From an uncultured Lactobacillus sp. (GTDB lineage: Bacteria; Bacillota; Bacilli; Lactobacillales; Lactobacillaceae): a DNA stretch of 64,000 nucleotides. The notes below the pieces were generated by a model, which did no database searches, was not told the origin of the DNA, and was given only the letters and a program-made list of their open reading frames with translations. Below are positions 35,679-43,969 of this stretch, piece by piece. The position numbers and the translations under genes are program-made. Location of the stretch: the NCBI GenBank assembly GCA_910587695.1, contig CAJUNC010000013.1:22494-86493 (forward strand), read 5' to 3'. The stretch's first letter is position 1; each line of letters opens with the position of its first letter.

Positions 35679-36872
35679 TTAATTCCTCCGTAAATCGGCT
35701 AAAAAGCTCTTGCCGTCCGTTTTATTTGGTAACTCAAAATTATCTAGGATCGTTGCACCTAAGTCAGCGTAAGTATCACGGATCCCTAACGAACTACCCT
35801 TAGAAAAACTTGGTGAATAAGCCAACAATGGCACATATTCACGTGTATGATCGGTTCCTTTAAATCCAGGGTCGTTACCATGATCAGCTGTGATCAGCAA
35901 TAGATCGTCAGCTTGTAGAATCTCTAGTAACTCGCCCAAACGTTCATCAAATGCTGCCAAAGCTTTGCCATACCCTTCACTATCACGGCGATGACCATAC
36001 ATCGCATCAAAATCGACCAAGTTCGTAAAACACAAACCCGTAAAATCTGTTTGGGCAACTTCGATCGTCTTGGTCATCCCGTCATCATTACTTTCAGTAT
36101 GGATCTTGTTATCGATCCCCTTACCCGAAAAAATATCGTTAGTTTTCCCGACTCCGATAACTTCAAAGCCGGCTTGGCCCAACATGTCCAGGACCGTATC
36201 ATTTGGAGGTACTAAAGTAAAATCATGGCGGTCAGATGTTCGTTTAAATTCACTTTTATCTTTACCAACATAAGGACGTGCAATAATACGCCCAATGTGA
36301 TATTCATCGATCGTTATTTCTCTGACATATTTACAGATCCGATATAACTCATCAAGTGGAATGATCGCTGTATTAGATGCGATCTGTAAGACTGAATCCC
36401 CCGAGGTATACACTATCAAGTCTCCAGTCTTCAACTGCTCTTCACCATATTTAGCGATCACTTCGGTCCCAGAGATCGGTCAATTGACGATCACTTTACG
36501 CCCACTAAATTCTTCGATCGCCTTGATCAACGGTTCTGGGAATCCATTGGGAAAAAAGCCCAGCGGTTCAGTAACTGGCAAACCCATCATTTCCCAGTGA
36601 CCGTCCATACTATCTTTTTCAACCGAGATCTCTTGCATCTTACCATAGTAAGCTAATGGGTCTTCAACTGGTAAAACACCTACTAATGGTGAATCAGCAC
36701 GAATATTTCCCAAACCTAAAGCCGTTAAGTTAGGTAATTTTAACTTGCCATCCCAATAAGAAGTAATATGTCCTAGAGTATCAGAACCCTCATCACCAAA
36801 TTTAGTTGCATCTTTAGCGGCTCCGATCCCTACTGAGTCGATCACTAATGTAAATACACGTTTAAATCGCAT
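35679..36872 (-). pseudogene. deoB: Phosphopentomutase interrupted by an in-frame TGA
   Basis: DeoB interconverts (deoxy)ribose 1- and 5-phosphate, linking the phosphorylases to deoC. Both halves are well conserved in one reading frame: the N-terminal part (MRFKRVFTLVIDSVGIGAA, DGHWEMMG) ends at a TGA (36480-36482). The frame then continues directly with PISGTEVIAKYGEEQLKTG and the metal motif ADHGNDPGFKGTDHTREY. No base is gained or lost. The residue at the TGA is usually basic in relatives, so CGA to TGA is the simplest change. The 3' half opens with GTG at 36461, so reinitiation could make a fragment. Could be a true null, a sequencing error or readthrough. Confidence 0.9.
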
Positions 36873-36884
36873 TCCACTCACATC

Positions 36885-37532
36885 CTAACTATTAACGATC
36901 TTGACTCCTGCACTCGCACCTAAACGTGAAGCTCCAGCCTCGATCAAGGCTAAAGCTTCTTCTTTGGAATGGATACCGCCAGAGGCTTTGACACCGATAT
37001 CTGGTCCGACAGTCTTTCGCATCAATTCAATATCAGCTACTGTTGCACCACCGGTCGAAAAACCAGTGGATGTTTTAACATAGTCAGCCCCAGCTTCTTT
37101 TGACAATTCACAAGCTTTGATTTTTTCTTCATCTGTCAATAAGCAAGCCTCAATGATAACTTTGACCAATTTATTTTCTGCATGACATGCATCAACCACC
37201 GCCTTGATATCTGTTTTGACAGCATCGTAATGCTTGGCCTTTAATTCGCCGATATTTAACACCATATCAAGCTCATCTGCTCCATCAGCGATAGCTTCTT
37301 TAGCTTCACTGACTTTGATACTGGTCTTATTAGCGCCTAAAGGAAACCCGATCACCGTACAAACTTCAACATCACTATCAGCTAAACTTTGAGCCACTTT
37401 TTTGACCCAATATGGGTTGATACAGACTGACGCAAATCCATATTCTAACGCCTCAGAAATTATCTTTTCTACTTGTTCTTCAGTTGCATTCGGTGCCAAG
37501 ATCGTATGATCGATATATTTTGCTAGATCCAT
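36885..37532 (-). CDS. deoC: Deoxyribose-phosphate aldolase
   Basis: Cleaves deoxyribose 5-phosphate to glyceraldehyde 3-phosphate and acetaldehyde, feeding nucleoside sugars into glycolysis. 215 residues from ATG 37532, which follows TTGGAGGAATTAG. Conserved segments: KYIDHTIL at the start, the catalytic lysine regions LVKVIIEACLL near 120 and DYVKTSTGFS near 150, and GVKASGGIHSKEEA near 175. A longer frame to 37589 lacks a ribosome binding site. First gene of deoC-deoB-deoD-pdp. Confidence 0.96.
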   Translation of the reverse strand: MDLAKYIDHTILAPNATEEQVEKIISEALEYGFASVCINPYWVKKVAQSLADSDVEVCTVIGFPLGANKTSIKVSEAKEAIADGADELDMVLNIGELKAKHYDAVKTDIKAVVDACHAENKLVKVIIEACLLTDEEKIKACELSKEAGADYVKTSTGFSTGGATVADIELMRKTVGPDIGVKASGGIHSKEEALALIEAGASRLGASAGVKIVNS

Positions 37533-37566
37533 AACTAATTCCTCCAAAAATATAAATTTCACATCA

Positions 37567-37609
37567 TGAATACGCTTACAATATAACATTTAGATAATAC
37601 ACTTGTAAA
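37567..37609 (-). promoter_or_regulatory. deo operon promoter with a cre-like site
   Basis: Minus-strand TTTACA (37604-37609), an 18-bp spacer and TATATT (37580-37585). Immediately downstream is TGTAAGCGTATTCA (37567-37580), which matches the catabolite response element consensus at all but one fixed position. CcpA binding there would block initiation when glucose is present. Confidence 0.7.
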
Positions 37610-37718
37610 ATAAACAGCTTAACTTTTAGGAAAAATTACTAAATATTTTGTTTTTAAAAAAACGAACTAATTAATGAGATAACGGATACCAAAAAATAGT
37701 ACAATAAGTCACAGACAA

Positions 37719-37770
37719 TAAAAATAGGCTGAAAACCACAGTCAAAGTGTTGATTTTCAGCCTATTCCAT
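37719..37770 (-). terminator. Terminator after the G5 surface protein gene
   Basis: AATAGGCTGAAAA and TTTTCAGCCTATT pair, with the second arm running into TTTATTG on the minus strand. It lies about 75 bp past the stop codon of the gene at 37844. Confidence 0.8.
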
Positions 37771-37843
37771 TATTTAATTTTTCCAGATAACTAAGCTGTC
37801 CCTAGTATCTTCTTACTACTTCAAATTCGTTTTGATCCTGATC

Positions 37844-40800
37844 TTATCTTTCTTCTTTACGTTTTTTGCTAAACGCTACAAGCCCTAAAGCACTTAAGAC
37901 TCCTAAACTACCTAAGAGCATTGCTGTATCAGCTTTATTTTTATCACCCATTTGTGGTAATTCTTGTGATTTAGGTACTGGCTGTTCTTTTGTTTGAGCC
38001 ACTACAGATTTCACTTCAGGGGTTTTAACAACTTCTTTTTGTGTAACTTTAGTTCCCTTGGCAACGATCTCTGCTTGTGGTTCAGTGATCTCTTCTGACG
38101 TCATTTCGATCAATTCTCCTGTTACTTCATCAACAGTATAGGTCGTTATTAGACGTTTGATCCCTTCTTTTCCTGGTGTGATAACACACATTTCTCCTAG
38201 TGGTAAGTTTGGATCTTCTTGATAGATCGTCTCAAATCCAAGAATTTCTTCACTGATCTTTGGCATCGTTCCAACCGCAATGATCTCTGTTACTGGTTCT
38301 GTCGTTATAGTACCATTTGGATGACGAACCCCCACCTGACCAGTTACTCGCACTTCTGTAACACCAGCTTCAAGCTCTTCGTCAGCAACATAGCGTGTCT
38401 CATACATGATCTCTTTATTTTCTCCAATACCTACTTTGACCTCTTGATCAATAGCTGGTATCAACTCTTTAGCAACGTTAGCGACCGTTACAAGGCCTGT
38501 CGTTTCATTGAGTGCATAACTAGTTGTTGTGATCGCTTTTCCATCTTTACCAGCGACGATTTCGATCTTTGGATCAGTTTTCAACATTGTACTATCTTCG
38601 ATCAAAACAACATGGTATGGTACTGCTACTTCTGCCACATTAGGTTTGATACCTACAAGGACCACTTCAGTAACTGGGGCTTTCGTTATCGTCCCATTTG
38701 GATGCATGATACCATTTTGCCCCTTCACACTAACTGTTTTTACCCCTAAAGGTCTCGTTTCATCTGCTCGGTAAATGACTTGATAGCTGATATCACTTTC
38801 TTTTCCTACACCTTTTTTGATGACTTCATCTACAGGTTCAGTCACTTCAACTTGAGGTGTGTTTTCTGTTACTTTACCTGTTGTCGTATCTAATTTGTAA
38901 GTCGTCGTCGTTACTTTCTTACCATTTTTACCTACTACTAAGACGATCGGTGCTTCATCTGCTTTCATCATCGCATCTTCTTCATAACGAGTCTGATATG
39001 CTAACACTTCTTCGACCACACTTGGTTTTGTCCCAACTAAGACCACTTCATCTACTGCAGGTGTCATTACTGTTCCATTTGGATGGCGGACACCTGTTTT
39101 TCCTTTGACACTGATCGTCTTTTCACCGGCTGTTTTTGTTTTATCTGCTTGGTAGATGACTTGATAGCTGATATCACTTTCTTTTCCTACACCTTTTTTG
39201 ATGACTTCATCTACAGGTTCAGTCACTTCAACTTGAGGTGTGTTTTCTGTTACTTTACCTGTTGTCGTATCTAATTTGTAAGTCGTCGTCGTTACTTTCT
39301 TACCATTTTTACCTACTACTAAGACGATCGGTGCTTCATCTGCTTTCATCATCGCATCTTCTTCATAACGAGTCTGATATGCTAACACTTCTTCGACCAC
39401 ACTTGGTTTTGTCCCAACTAAGACCACTTCATCTACTGCAGGTGTCATTACTGTTCCATTTGGATGGCGGACACCTGTTTTTCCTTTGACACTGATCGTC
39501 TTTTCACCGGCTGTTTTTGTTTTATCTGCTTGGTAGATGACTTGATAGCTGATATCACTTTCTTTTCCTACACCTTTTTTGATGACTTCATCTACAGGTT
39601 CAGTCACTTCAACTTGAGGTGTGTTTTCTGTTACTTTACCTGTTGTCGTATCTAATTTGTAAGTCGTCGTCGTTACTTTCTTACCATTTTTACCTACTAC
39701 TAAGACGATCGGTGCTTCATCTGCTTTCATCATCGCATCTTCTTCATAACGAGTCTGATATGCTAACACTTCTTCGACCACACTTGGTTTTGTCCCAACT
39801 AAGACCACTTCATCTACTGCAGGTGTCATTACTGTTCCATTTGGATGGCGGACACCTGTTTTTCCTTTGACACTGATCGTCTTTTCACCGGCTGTTTTTG
39901 TTTTATCTGCTTGGTAGATGACTTGATAGCTGATATCACTTTCTTTTCCTACACCTTTTTTCACCACTTGAGTTACCGGTTGCACAGTCTCTTCTACCGT
40001 ATTTTCTGTTATCTTACCTTTAGCATCGACCGCATAAGTCGTCGTTACTATTTTTTTACCGACTTTACCAACTGTTACGATCACTTCTGGATCACTTGCA
40101 TTCATCGTTTCATCCAATTGAACGCTCGTTTCAAATGGGATCTCTGTTTCTGTGATCGTTGGTTTAGTACCAATAACTATCACCCGATCTATCTTTTCAC
40201 GCGTTGTCACACTAGTTGGTTCATTTGCTGTCACATTCCCAGTTCGTGGATCTAGCGTATACGTAGTAGTTGTCGTGATCTCACCTTTGACTCCTGTATT
40301 AGCGATACTTTCGGCTTTAGCTGGTCTTGATTCATCACCACGGTAAATAGTATCAAAAGCAATTTCAGTTTTTTCAATTTTAGACTTCGTACCAACATTA
40401 ATGATTTCAGTTATTGGATCTTTTGTCACTACTGGATCACTTACATTTTCAATAACGTTTCCGTTTTGAATAGTATACTTCGTAGTCTTAGTTTGTTCTC
40501 CATTTACTCCTTCTTGAACAATAACTGTTTTTCCAACTTCCAAATTAGGATCTGCTTGATACTCTACTGTAAATGGGATCTCACTTGTCTCGATCTTATC
40601 CTCGGGAGCCTCCACTTCTTTTAAGAACGCTTCATATTTTTTCTCATCCATTTTAGCTGTAACGATCATTAAGTTACGCGCCTGGGCATACGTGTGCTCA
40701 AGAGGATCGATCTTTTTTGTGTCATTTGGATTATTGCTTGTCCCAAAGTCAAAACTGATCCCTGTTGTTTTTGGCGATCGCCCTTTTACGATAGTAGTTA

Positions 40801-41677
40801 GTTCTATTGTATTTTCAGCATTGATCTTTGCTTTAACAGCACTTGAATAGTATAAGGCTTCTCCTGAGTTTCCTGACATTGGGTCTCTAGGCATTCTTTG
40901 CCCGTTAAACAAAAGAAAATCAGGTAGCGTATAGGCATTATTGGCTGTAATCCTTATACCGACTGGTGCAGAAGTTGCCTTTCCAAGAACAACTGTTGGT
41001 TTATATTTAATGACCCACCGAATAGTTTCAGTTTGACTTGTATGTTGATCTTTTTGAATATATCCTGCTAAAAACGTGATCTTAGCAGTTTTATTATCTC
41101 CATTATGCCCATAATTTATCGGACTTGACGTAGTATAAATTTGCATTTCATTGCTATCTTGGACGGTTCTGAAGCTACTATTACTATTGCTAGCTTTAGA
41201 AACCGGTGTAACTGAACTTACTGCATCTTGGGAGGTATTTTCTTTAGCTACATCAACATCCATACTTTCATTTGGGATATCATTTTGCAAAGTAACTTCT
41301 TTATTTTCTAAAGTATCGTCAGCTTCTTTATTTTCCAACTTACTATTAGTTTCTTGATTTTCTGTAATAGCTTCATCTTCTTTGTCAGACACCACTACTT
41401 CTGCATTTTCTTGTGACAATGATGCTTCTGTCGTAGAAGTAGGTGCTTCATTTTTCAAAACGACTTCATTACTTGATTCTGAACTAGCATCAATTTGAAC
41501 AGCGCTATTTTCCTGTTGTACAGCTTCATCCGCATGTACTTTTTCCCCTCCTTGAACCATAAATGTGGTGCCAACTAAAACAGAGGCTACTCCTACCGTC
41601 AATCGTTTGATCGCAAATCGTTGCTTCTTAGATTCCATCTTTTTAGCTAAGAGTTCATGATTGTTTTTAGAAAGCAT
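37844..41677 (-). CDS. YSIRK-type, cell-wall anchored G5-repeat surface protein
   Basis: A 1277-residue adhesin-like protein. The signal peptide has a YSIRK-like motif (RFAIKRLTVGVASVLVGTTF, residues about 20-40), followed by an acidic, low-complexity stretch (about 55-165). A unique domain of about 200 residues (170-365) with no family that I recognise comes next. About 13 G5-type repeats follow, alternating short and long forms that end in GTKP or GVGK. The sorting signal is LPQMG, with M in the threonine position, then a membrane helix and the KKRKEER tail. Like staphylococcal SasG/Aap-type G5 proteins, it probably acts in adhesion or aggregation, but no ligand can be inferred. Strong GGAGGAA ribosome binding site. 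Confidence 0.9.
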   Translation of the reverse strand: MLSKNNHELLAKKMESKKQRFAIKRLTVGVASVLVGTTFMVQGGEKVHADEAVQQENSAVQIDASSESSNEVVLKNEAPTSTTEASLSQENAEVVVSDKEDEAITENQETNSKLENKEADDTLENKEVTLQNDIPNESMDVDVAKENTSQDAVSSVTPVSKASNSNSSFRTVQDSNEMQIYTTSSPINYGHNGDNKTAKITFLAGYIQKDQHTSQTETIRWVIKYKPTVVLGKATSAPVGIRITANNAYTLPDFLLFNGQRMPRDPMSGNSGEALYYSSAVKAKINAENTIELTTIVKGRSPKTTGISFDFGTSNNPNDTKKIDPLEHTYAQARNLMIVTAKMDEKKYEAFLKEVEAPEDKIETSEIPFTVEYQADPNLEVGKTVIVQEGVNGEQTKTTKYTIQNGNVIENVSDPVVTKDPITEIINVGTKSKIEKTEIAFDTIYRGDESRPAKAESIANTGVKGEITTTTTYTLDPRTGNVTANEPTSVTTREKIDRVIVIGTKPTITETEIPFETSVQLDETMNASDPEVIVTVGKVGKKIVTTTYAVDAKGKITENTVEETVQPVTQVVKKGVGKESDISYQVIYQADKTKTAGEKTISVKGKTGVRHPNGTVMTPAVDEVVLVGTKPSVVEEVLAYQTRYEEDAMMKADEAPIVLVVGKNGKKVTTTTYKLDTTTGKVTENTPQVEVTEPVDEVIKKGVGKESDISYQVIYQADKTKTAGEKTISVKGKTGVRHPNGTVMTPAVDEVVLVGTKPSVVEEVLAYQTRYEEDAMMKADEAPIVLVVGKNGKKVTTTTYKLDTTTGKVTENTPQVEVTEPVDEVIKKGVGKESDISYQVIYQADKTKTAGEKTISVKGKTGVRHPNGTVMTPAVDEVVLVGTKPSVVEEVLAYQTRYEEDAMMKADEAPIVLVVGKNGKKVTTTTYKLDTTTGKVTENTPQVEVTEPVDEVIKKGVGKESDISYQVIYRADETRPLGVKTVSVKGQNGIMHPNGTITKAPVTEVVLVGIKPNVAEVAVPYHVVLIEDSTMLKTDPKIEIVAGKDGKAITTTSYALNETTGLVTVANVAKELIPAIDQEVKVGIGENKEIMYETRYVADEELEAGVTEVRVTGQVGVRHPNGTITTEPVTEIIAVGTMPKISEEILGFETIYQEDPNLPLGEMCVITPGKEGIKRLITTYTVDEVTGELIEMTSEEITEPQAEIVAKGTKVTQKEVVKTPEVKSVVAQTKEQPVPKSQELPQMGDKNKADTAMLLGSLGVLSALGLVAFSKKRKEER
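38775..39961 (-). repeat. Three tandem 381-bp identical repeats in the surface protein gene
   Basis: The sequence recurs with a period of exactly 381 bp (127 codons) from about 38775 to 39961, giving three full units plus a short overlap. I see no differences between units in the stretches compared. Each unit encodes one short and one long G5-like module. The sharp edges are where TTTTTTGATGACTT changes to TTTTTTCACCACTT near 39961 and where codons start to differ near 38775. Confidence 0.95.
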
Positions 41678-42058
41678 CTTTATTCCTCCAGTATATAAAT
41701 AAAAATATATTAAATTTTTTAATACTTTACATAAATATATTAATTTTTAACTAAGGAAATTTCAATCTCTTATTATGCTTTAGTACTAAAAAAGTGTTTT
41801 TATTCCACAAAAAGAGCGTTTACATTGTAACCTCCCTGAGTTTAAATGTTATTTTTGTATAAATTATATCAATGTTTTTACTTTATTTATTATTTAATAA
41901 ATAAAGTAAATGTTTTTTAATTTATTTAGCTAAAATCAAATTTCCCTAACAAGAATTCTAGATTTTTAACTTTTATCAAAAATAAAAAGAGTATCGTTAA
42001 AAAATAAATCAACAATTCACATAATAGTTCTCATCCTTATATTTCTTAATAACTGTAC
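41678..42058. other. AT-rich intergenic region upstream of the surface protein
   Basis: This stretch of 381 bp is strongly AT-rich with many ATATTTAAT-like words. It must hold the promoter of the minus-strand surface protein gene, but I could not choose one among several TATAAT-like boxes. No gene, no tRNA and no copy of the tRNA-Arg end were seen. The left boundary of the prophage relic falls in or near it. Confidence 0.6.
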
Positions 42059-42365
42059 CTATGTATAATTGTAAGGAGCATATTCGCGTGTATGGCCAAT
42101 GTACTTTGCTAATCCCATGATAAATCCCTCAATGTTTTCCCCATCAAACGTATAAGCCGAGCTTTCCGCAATAACTAGCAAAATTCTATTATCGATATGA
42201 TCGTAATTTCTATCAGTAACAGTTAACCTATTTACACCTGAGTTCTTGCCTACATATCGTTCAAACAATTTATATAATTCAGAAATTTTTTTCTGGCTTA
42301 ATCAAGTAATCTTTAGCATCAAAATATAAGTATCCAATTTCTACATTATCCGATCCTTGCCCCAT
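42059..42365 (-). pseudogene. Frameshifted short phage-region gene, unknown family
   Basis: An ATG at 42365 opens MGQGSDNVEIGYLYFDAKDYL, which stops shortly after a run of seven A (42286-42292 on the plus strand). In the next frame the sequence continues smoothly as ELYKLFERYVGKNSGVNRL and ends YAPYNYT at 42059. Removing one base in the A run would give a protein of about 101 residues. I do not recognise it. By place it belongs to the decayed prophage. Confidence 0.5.
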
Positions 42366-42785
42366 TTTTCATCTTCTTTCTCTTGACTAAATCACGTATA
42401 AATATCTTTTCCTATTGTTCAGATGTTTGCTCTTGTGCATGTTTTTGTACGTTTTGTTCTTCTTGATCCAAAGTTTTTAAAGTCTTGTTTGACTGTTTTG
42501 CCTTGCAACTTCTAACGCTGCCAGCATATGGGCAAAAGAAAAAAACATCCCACATGGAATGCCTTTACATATCAACGGTAACCAGTCTCTAGCTTCTTTG
42601 GCTACTTTGTAAGCTTTTTGCATTAGTAAATTTTCTTGGGTGATTGAGTATGCTATTTTCAGGCGGAACAACACCTATAAACTCAACTCCTTTAATATTG
42701 ACTATCATCAGACTGCATTTTCACAATCTGATAGAACTGCCGATCCAAAATACCTAACATATTTGCGTAGTGTAGGAATTAGACT
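42366..42785 (-). other. Degenerate phage DNA
   Basis: All frames are broken by stops. Coding-like scraps remain: VNIKGVEFIGVVPPENSILNH after a GGAG near 42695, a 65-residue frame at 42477-42674, and a QEEQNVQKHAQEQTSEQ tail near 42420-42480 in another frame. This looks like the fused ends of two or three deleted morphogenesis genes. No function is claimed. Confidence 0.5.
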
Positions 42786-43073
42786 TCACATATCCATCCC
42801 TCCGTATACTAAAAAACGACCAAAAGCGCCTGTCTTCCATTCGCTTTTGGTCGTTGGGATCTTTTGAGTTTCATCTACCCAGTAAGCTCCGCCACCTTTA
42901 ACGAAGACATCAAATTTCTTTTCTAACCCATCTATAGCTTCATACTTACCAAGTTGCATGACTTTTGAATTTTGCATGATCTCTTGGATCGTCAAGATCG
43001 CATGCTTTTCTGGAATACTCCCATCTCGTTTTTGTAAAAGTGTTACGTTATTTGGATCAAATGTTTGTGGCAT
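42786..43073 (-). pseudogene. Phage major capsid protein, N-terminal fragment
   Basis: The start MPQTFDPNNVTLLQKRDGSIP, the helical middle and FVKGGGAYWVDETQKIPTTKSEWKT fit the N-terminus of HK97-fold major capsid proteins. The gene directly follows the scaffold gene, as expected, with an AGAGGAGGGC ribosome binding site. Homology appears to stop near residue 81. The next codons are the exact reverse complement of the preceding ones, and the frame ends after 95 residues instead of about 300. It is certainly not a working capsid. Confidence 0.75.
42810..42857 (-). repeat. Perfect 14-bp inverted repeat at the capsid break (terminator-like)
   Basis: AACGACCAAAAGCG (42815-42828) and CGCTTTTGGTCGTT (42842-42855) are exact complements around a 13-nt loop. 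On the minus strand the second arm continues into TTTT, so the structure would act as an intrinsic terminator. The first arm on that strand encodes true capsid residues PTTKSE. Confidence 0.85.
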
Positions 43074-43086
43074 TGTAAGCCCTCCT

Positions 43087-43635
43087 CTATTTAATTAATC
43101 TATTGGTTTGTGCAAAGCTAGCAATATCATTCATTGAGTTGTCACTAGTTTTAAAACCTGCACTTTCCTTTGGACTATCCGTCTTAGATAGCTCTTCGAC
43201 TCGTGCTTTGACCAACATATCAACTGACTCAGCAAGTTTGCGAATATTGCTGTGCGTCTTTTCAGCGTCATCAGTCAATACCAAATCAACAAGATCTGCA
43301 GGTAGTTTCTGCTCTTCTAATTGCTTTTGTGCTTCGATACGATATGCTTTCATGTTTAGTTCATGCTCACGTTGCTTTAAAGCCTCTTCACGACTCTTTA
43401 GCTTAGCTTCAGCACGATCTTTAGCATTCATACTGGCAAGGCGCTTAGCTTCGTCTTCACGCTCTTTTAACTTGGTATCAAGCTCATCATTCCATTTAGA
43501 ACGTGCCGTTTCTAAAGCTTTAGCTACTCGCTTATCCGTATAGCTATCCAAATCAGATTGCGACTCAAATGTTTTATACGGCTTTGCTTGTTCCTCTTCA
43601 GTTGCCGTTAGGTCTAATACTTCTTCATTATCCAT
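43087..43635 (-). CDS. Phage capsid scaffolding protein (DUF4355)
   Basis: 182 residues, highly charged, with a long coiled-coil centre (LKEREDEAKRLASMNAKDRAEAKLKSREEALKQ) and a short C-terminal TNRLIK. This is the layout of DUF4355 proteins found just before the major capsid gene in Firmicutes siphophages, where they template prohead assembly. The frame is intact and has AGGAGGAG in front, but the flanking capsid gene is truncated and upstream packaging genes are missing. It is a relic even if translated. Confidence 0.85.
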   Translation of the reverse strand: MDNEEVLDLTATEEEQAKPYKTFESQSDLDSYTDKRVAKALETARSKWNDELDTKLKEREDEAKRLASMNAKDRAEAKLKSREEALKQREHELNMKAYRIEAQKQLEEQKLPADLVDLVLTDDAEKTHSNIRKLAESVDMLVKARVEELSKTDSPKESAGFKTSDNSMNDIASFAQTNRLIK

Positions 43636-43659
43636 GATGGCTCCTCCTGACTACACGAT

Positions 43660-43782
43660 CTAGGCATAATAAAAGCGCCCACTCACAAGCAAAGCTAAAT
43701 TCAATTCTTTTGCCATCATAGCTTGAGTGAGACCTAATTCTGTTCTTCGTTGTTTGATTAATTTCAAATTAACTTTAGGCAT
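43660..43782 (-). pseudogene. Cro-like XRE regulator, N-terminal 30 codons fused to unrelated DNA
   Basis: After a GGGAGGAAC ribosome binding site the frame reads MPKVNLKLIKQRRTELGLTQ, the first two helices of a phage HTH regulator. From about residue 30 (ALLVSGRFYYA) the match ends. The DNA just before the scaffold gene follows. A deletion has therefore joined the start of the early lytic operon to the head module. It reads leftward from the switch promoter, as a cro gene should. Only 40 residues remain, and it is too short to appear in ordinary gene finding. Confidence 0.7.
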
Positions 43783-43808
43783 TCTGTTCCTCCCTCTCCT
43801 TAATAATT

Positions 43809-43942
43809 TGCGTTTTTCGCTCATCTTCATTTATTATATCGCCATGCGATTTACGCAAAGTAAAGCATTTTTTGCATTTTATTTATCTTTTTTTCGCAAA
43901 ATATGTTATTGTTATTGCGTAAAAAACAATGCGAAATACGCA
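43809..43942. promoter_or_regulatory. Phage switch region with three TGCG-N5-CGCA operators
   Basis: Near-identical palindromes occur at 43809-43821 (TGCGTTTTTCGCT, last base off), 43845-43857 (TGCGATTTACGCA) and 43930-43942 (TGCGAAATACGCA). Half sites such as TTCGCAAAA lie near 43894 and TTGCGTAAA near 43915. A TATAAT on the minus strand (43833-43838) lies between the first two operators and would be the lytic promoter driving the Cro-like gene. This is the expected operator set of the adjacent XRE repressor. Confidence 0.75.
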
Positions 43943-43969
43943 AATAACATGATTTAAGAGGTGAAAGAC

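Noticed and set aside
36480..36482. Selenocysteine insertion at the deoB TGA
   Set aside because: DeoB is not a selenoprotein, no selenocysteine element follows, and the position is not catalytic.
38219..40255. Several repeated plus-strand frames opposite the adhesin
   Set aside because: They recur only because the 381-bp repeats recur; composition is that of a complement strand.
41678..42058. Left attachment site copy of the tRNA-Arg 3' end
   Set aside because: I searched by eye for GGTGAGATTCGAA-like words left of the relic and found none.
42640..42867. 75-codon plus-strand frame in the degenerate region
   Set aside because: No ribosome binding site; it runs across the fold-back palindrome and decayed DNA.
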